A stretch of 64,000 bases of DNA from Annulohypoxylon bovei var. microspora (Eukaryota > Ascomycota > Sordariomycetes > Xylariales > Hypoxylaceae), in contig MU405228.1 in NCBI GenBank assembly GCA_022836615.1, positions 124,001-188,000 on the forward strand, written 5' to 3'. Below are positions 59,499 to 64,000 of this stretch, one piece after another. The translations under genes and the position numbers were made by a program. The notes under the pieces are model-generated. The model searched no databases. It was not told the origin of the DNA and saw only the letters and a list, made by a program, of their open reading frames with translations. Within the stretch, counting starts at the first letter, position 1, and every line of letters begins with the position of its first letter.

Positions 59499-62400
59499 CT
59501 ATAGCACAATTGCTAATTCAGGCCTGTCGATACCCTCTTCGTTTAGGTTTGGGTAGTAGGGTACCATAGCATCGGCAGCCTGCACGTACGCGTCATTGTA
59601 AAGCCGCCAGTAAGGCTGCCGCACCTTGCGGGCGGGATGGAACAAGCCGGCCCATACGTAGTTTAGCACAAGACCGGGCCCGACAGCCATTCGGATGGCC
59701 TCGACTGCTTCCACAATTCGGTCAATGACGTGAGGGCTGGTCTCAAATAAGTTAGGCCACAGAAGATTGAGAAGATGTACCATGGCGTCTTCACAGCCTA
59801 AGCCAACTACTCCTAGTGCGATGTGCTTGACCACAGACGCAGCTGTCTGTCGATGTACTTGATCACGGTCGATCAGAGCATCTTCTAGGAGCGGCGTAAC
59901 TGCGTAGACGTAATCCTTGGCCATTTCTCCAATGTATTCAAACAAGAATGACAAGGACTTCAGCACACCGTTTTGGACGTTAAGTTCGGGGACCCGATAC
60001 TCGTTCATCAAAGCAGGGAGAACAGTGAAGGGAGCACAAGTCTCGGCGACGATACCAATCGCAACGGCTGTACAAACTCGAGACTGTCGCTCCTGTACCC
60101 GTAAATTGTTAAGCAAGGTTGCCAACACGTCCTGCGGTCCGATAGCTTTGGCGATGAAACCGAAAGTGTTGTTGGCTGCTCTTCGAATGCCCTTTTTGTG
60201 TGCCTTCAACATGTCTAGTAGCTCGAAGCAAATTCTCATCCACTCTCTCGCGTTTACACTCTCTGGTCCACGATCGGCGATTCGTCCGACAAGGTCGATC
60301 GTGTTTTCTTGCACCTTCTCGTGACGGTTTCGTAAGATAGGGGTAAGGCGCGGTAGTAAATCCTTAATAGGGGGCTGCATCTGGCTGATACCAACGACAG
60401 TAACGATGCTTCGGAGCGCCGAGAGGATAGAACCTAAAACCTCAGGGTACTCCTCTCCTAGATATTCGTATAGAACGACACCTAGCTTGCCCATAAGCGC
60501 ATCCTCACCGCATTGCTTCATGACTATCGCGATTCTGCTGATAAGGTCCGCAGCTTGCTGCCGGATTGTCGCGGATTTGTTGTTGAGTCGCCACAAAATA
60601 GTTGACACTATTTGAGGCAGATACGGCTTACAACGCGTGCCTAGGGCGTTGACTACCGTACCGAATCCGTTAAGCATAATAACATCCTCAACACTTTGCT
60701 CCTGGAAGGAATGAAGGATACCGTCGATAAGTCGTTCTTCCAACCTCTCTCCGATGTCTGCAGCTCCCAGGCCAGCAACCACTTTTTCGACAGTTTCAAC
60801 AGTCATCTTACGATACGCCTCACTCTCATCCTTCAAATTACCGACGATTCGCTCTAAGATTTCGCTGACACCGACCTTTTGGCCAATATCAACGGTTGTC
60901 TCGACCTATAACATTTGAGTTAGCAACTGATAAATATGATATTCAACTTAAGAGATTTAACATACCACTTGTCGATAGTTTCGCTTATCGAGGGCCATTC
61001 GCCGAACCCAGAAACTCTTGAAGAATTCGTCAAGCACATGCTCCTTAAGATAACCAGCCGTCACACCCTCAGTGCCCGCACACTGGGAAACGACCTTCAA
61101 CACGACCTTCTTCATCTCCTCATCTGGGGATGAGAATTCTCGAAGGAGAATATCCATCACCTGTGCAGTATAATAATTGGCGTATTCTTCGTCCATCAGC
61201 GGAATTATATAGCCAACGGCCTTGAGAAAGCCGGCGAGACCCTTGCCTCGCTGCTTTCGGGCACCAGTCCATAGAGGGTTCAGGATATCGTCGAAGCTTT
61301 CAATACCGTAAGGGTTCGACGCCTCAGCAAGAGCAGCAATGGCCAAACTAGTTACTGTTCGTACCTTCGTTTGTTCGTCGTTTAGGTTCGGTCCTATACA
61401 GTCCACTAACCCCTTGAGGTGGGGCAGCACAGCACATCCCATTAGAATAGGAATCTGCTGTACAATCTTGACACCGGTATGGCGAGCTTGCCATGATTTT
61501 TTGCTTCGGCATACAGCACGCAAGAACGGCAAGAGAGCAGGAATACCGAGGGCTGAGGCTACCACAGCGAAAGCTCTAGCAGTTGTGTTCCGCACGTACT
61601 CGTCAACATGATCGATATCCGGCCTCATTGTGCTAATCATTGTGGCAAGACCAGCGGCCTTACTGAGGTTGGATATAATCTCTCGACCCTCAACTCTGGC
61701 ATAATAGTCCTGGTCAATGAGAAGTGGTTCAATGACGACTAAAATCTTGTGTACGTAAGGGCGAACAAGATCATCTAGCTTCCACAGTATACGATCGATT
61801 ACTTTGACGAGCAAGTGACGTTCCTGATCTTCCAACGTCTTCTCCATTAGAAGAGGGAGAATCTGATTGAAGAGGGGACCAGCACCAAACTGTCTTGCGT
61901 TGTCTGTGAGCTGTCGGAGGGCGGTCTTTCGCATAGGAGGTGTGCCATTCTTGATCTTCAGGAGGAGCCTCATGATCTTCCGCTCCTTTAGTTCCTCGAC
62001 GCTTAAGCTATTCTCGTCAGAGCCATCTGCTAGTTTGCCGAAATATGCCATATCCTCTTGCTTGAAGAACTGTAGTTCCCCAACGCCCGGGATTTCTTTG
62101 GGCATCTGGCTTCCTCCTAGTCGTGTACTCTCCGGATCTTGCATCATGAAACCACCGTAGTTCTGGGGCAGAGGCGTAGCCACAACCCTGTGGAGGGGAG
62201 GATGTGAAGTATATCCTGACGGTGGGTCAAGAGTCTTGTAGCCCTGCTCCTCACCGGGAAGCAATGCGTCCAACTCTTCATCGCCTAGCAGGCCAGGGGG
62301 ACCAGGTAAATCTGTCTTGACAGCACCAGCTCCGATCGAGGATGGGTGCATCGGCGTGACTAGGCCGCTGTTGCCAATCGGGGTCGCAGACGGCGCCTGA

Positions 62401-63206
62401 TCCCATCGCGATCTCTTTTTGGCTCCATCAGCAGCACTCGGAGTAGCAAGTGAGGGTGCCTGGTCCCATCGAGACCGTTTAGACTTGCCTTCAGCTGGCT
62501 CAGACGAAGGTTCGTCTACAGCTGTTGAAGCAACATCCCACCTCTTCTTGCGCTTCCGGCCAGATGCTACAGCGTCGGTAGATCCAGCCTCTGAGTTCTC
62601 CTTGTCCCCATCCTTGAGAGTTGCTTGATGATCCTCGTCGACATCCTTTCCTTCCCGCTTTGCTTGAATAGCGCGCTTAACGCGTTCTTCCTCCCTCTCT
62701 ACCTCCCTCCGATCCATAATATCTCGATATGTATCCCCATCTTCGGCGGCACCTCCCTGGCGATTAAAGGCATCGGCTCTTGTTGGCGTGAGAACGCGAT
62801 CGAAGCGGCGCTTATGATAGTCGGATTCGCGATCGATAATTCTTGTGCTGTTTTCGCCTCTGCCAGCAAAGGGGTCATCCTCTTCGACTCCATTGCCATG
62901 GGCAAATTCGTCAATCTGGGCACGTGTCGCCGTGTACTGACCAACTAAACGACGTGAGCTATCAACATCTTCCATATCTTCATCTTCGCCATCGCCGGCG
63001 GGAATAGACGTGAGATATCCAGCATATTTATCACCTCCGTCGCGCTCGTAGAGGTCGGTGTCGAAAGATTCGGTCAGCTTCGCCTTAGTCGAGCTCTCGG
63101 ATCGCTGGTTGTTAGGATCGCGACCGCGAGATCCTTTCTTTGCAGCTGAAGCAGCGTTCCGCTCAGCCTGAAGCTTTCTAACGGCCTCGAAGTCAGCGTC
63201 TGCCAT
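59499..63206 (-). CDS. Splicing factor 3B subunit 1 (SF3B1/Hsh155)
   Basis: Two exons on the minus strand, 63206-60966 and 60905-59499, give 1215 residues. The 60-bp intron has a GCTAAC branch and falls after NYRQV. SF3B1 is the HEAT-repeat scaffold of the U2 snRNP SF3b complex and clamps the branch-site helix in the nucleus. The N-terminal 400 residues are disordered and charged, with TP dipeptides and three RWD motifs (KKRWD at about 219, SRWDQAP at about 247 and 266), the ligand motifs for UHM domains such as U2AF65. HEAT repeats fill about residues 430-1215 and match the human protein almost residue for residue (VRNTTARAFAVVAS, SWQARHTG, YGIESFD, LLPRLTPILRNRHEKVQEN, NVQNGVLKSLSFLFEYIGEM). 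K614 occupies the position of human K700. Length and architecture are normal for filamentous fungi. The final residues differ from those of animals, as expected. Confidence 0.97.
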
Positions 63207-64000
63207 GTTGGATCATTCAGCCGGACGCTATCTTGACCTTTTTTAGATGAACGCGGGTAGAGTGAAGGCTGGTTGACGATGAACGAGATTTCATGCGCTG
63301 ACGAGGCTCTAAAGAGGTTAGTTGATTCAGAGATAATGAAAGGCGTTTACTTAAGCTAGAGCCACCTGCAACCTGCATGTAGCCACTAGCGTGTATTTAG
63401 CTACATGAATTTGTGGCAAATCTATGTGGCTGGAACTATCATAAAACCTTGCTATACCGATTATGCTACATAATAGCATATCGTTCATTTTCAATAGAAT
63501 TGAGAATCACAACATTGAGATTTAGCTTCAATAAGTACTCTTTTATTTAATTGGATTATTGCCATTGATTTATCTTAAGAAAAGACCAGTTGTTACACAT
63601 TTACTTTGGCTATCAAATTGGCTGATAGGACAATTCATGATTACCTACTTACCCAGGTACATACCTCAAAAACAACAAGTCACATGAGACGAAGACAAGT
63701 TTAAAGCAGTAGGTAGCAAGTTGAAAGTAGGTAGTCATCATTTAAGACGAAAAAGCTATCTAGCTCCGTAGGCAGTCATGGTTATGCCAAGGCTTGCAAC
63801 GTACAGAAGTGGAAACACTGGTGTATCGTATCGAAACATGTGCAGCACAAAGGTCACAAGCAGACTAAACAGCTCAGTAGTCATTCCGTAGATTTACTAC
63901 GTAACTATCGCCGGACTGGCGTAGATGGCTGTTCAACCTCGAGTTAACTTCAGCCGATTCCACCCTTTTCAAATATCTGTCAAAGGTATGCCCTGCCTCT
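63207..64000. promoter_or_regulatory. SF3B1 upstream region
   Basis: The 5' flank of the minus-strand SF3B1 gene, up to the window edge. A/T-rich, with TAGGTA/TACCTA units at 63636-63665 and 63707-63735. No gene or clear motif. Confidence 0.5.

Overview
This window is nuclear DNA of a filamentous ascomycete, most likely a Sordariomycete-type Pezizomycotina. The evidence is ten protein genes of clear fungal type, nine of ten proteins recognisable to family, and short spliceosomal introns (mostly 49-107 bp) with GTRNGT donors, CTRAC/CTAAC branch sites and YAG acceptors. The intergenic DNA is full of TAGGTA/TACCTA and ACAT/ATGT microsatellite tracts. Species cannot be fixed from sequence alone. 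No rRNA, convincing tRNA, CRISPR or intact transposon was seen.

Layout. Bases 1 to about 10,900 carry no supportable gene. Bases 10,900-13,960 are pyrimidine-rich leader or promoter DNA in front of a HAP2/NF-YA gene (hapB, 13,961-14,905 +). A compact gene island follows: LSm2 (16,022-17,154 +, 4 exons), the PSO2/SNM1 cross-link repair nuclease (17,854-20,442 -), a phosphate-type MFS permease (21,154-23,413 -, 4 exons), AP endonuclease APN1 (25,867-27,284 +, 3 exons), the spindle checkpoint kinase BUB1 (27,746-31,448 -, 3 exons), a TENA/THI-4 protein (32,006-32,818 -), the U2AF large subunit (33,542-35,530 -, 5 exons) and 8-oxoguanine glycosylase OGG1 (36,064-37,526 +, 4 exons). Bases 37,527-49,114 are gene-empty. 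A FlbC-like C2H2 regulator (49,115-50,391 +, 2 exons) stands alone between two deserts, and 50,392-59,498 is again empty. The SF3B1/Hsh155 spliceosome subunit (59,499-63,206 -, 2 exons) closes the window.

Functional themes. Three genes belong to pre-mRNA splicing: LSm2 (U6 snRNP), U2AF65 (branch/polypyrimidine recognition) and SF3B1 (U2 snRNP). The U2AF UHM and the SF3B1 RWD motifs encoded here are predicted to bind each other. Three genes belong to DNA repair. OGG1 and APN1 are consecutive enzymes of base-excision repair, and PSO2 handles cross-links. HapB and the FlbC-like protein are transcription regulators, and both sit behind unusually long non-coding leaders. The most interesting non-coding signals are ATTGG/CCAAT clusters upstream of hapB, a GATA inverted repeat upstream of APN1 with a possible dual (mitochondrial/nuclear) start, and abrupt intragenic GC shifts at the 3' ends of PSO2 and BUB1. 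I found no convincing undescribed multi-gene system.
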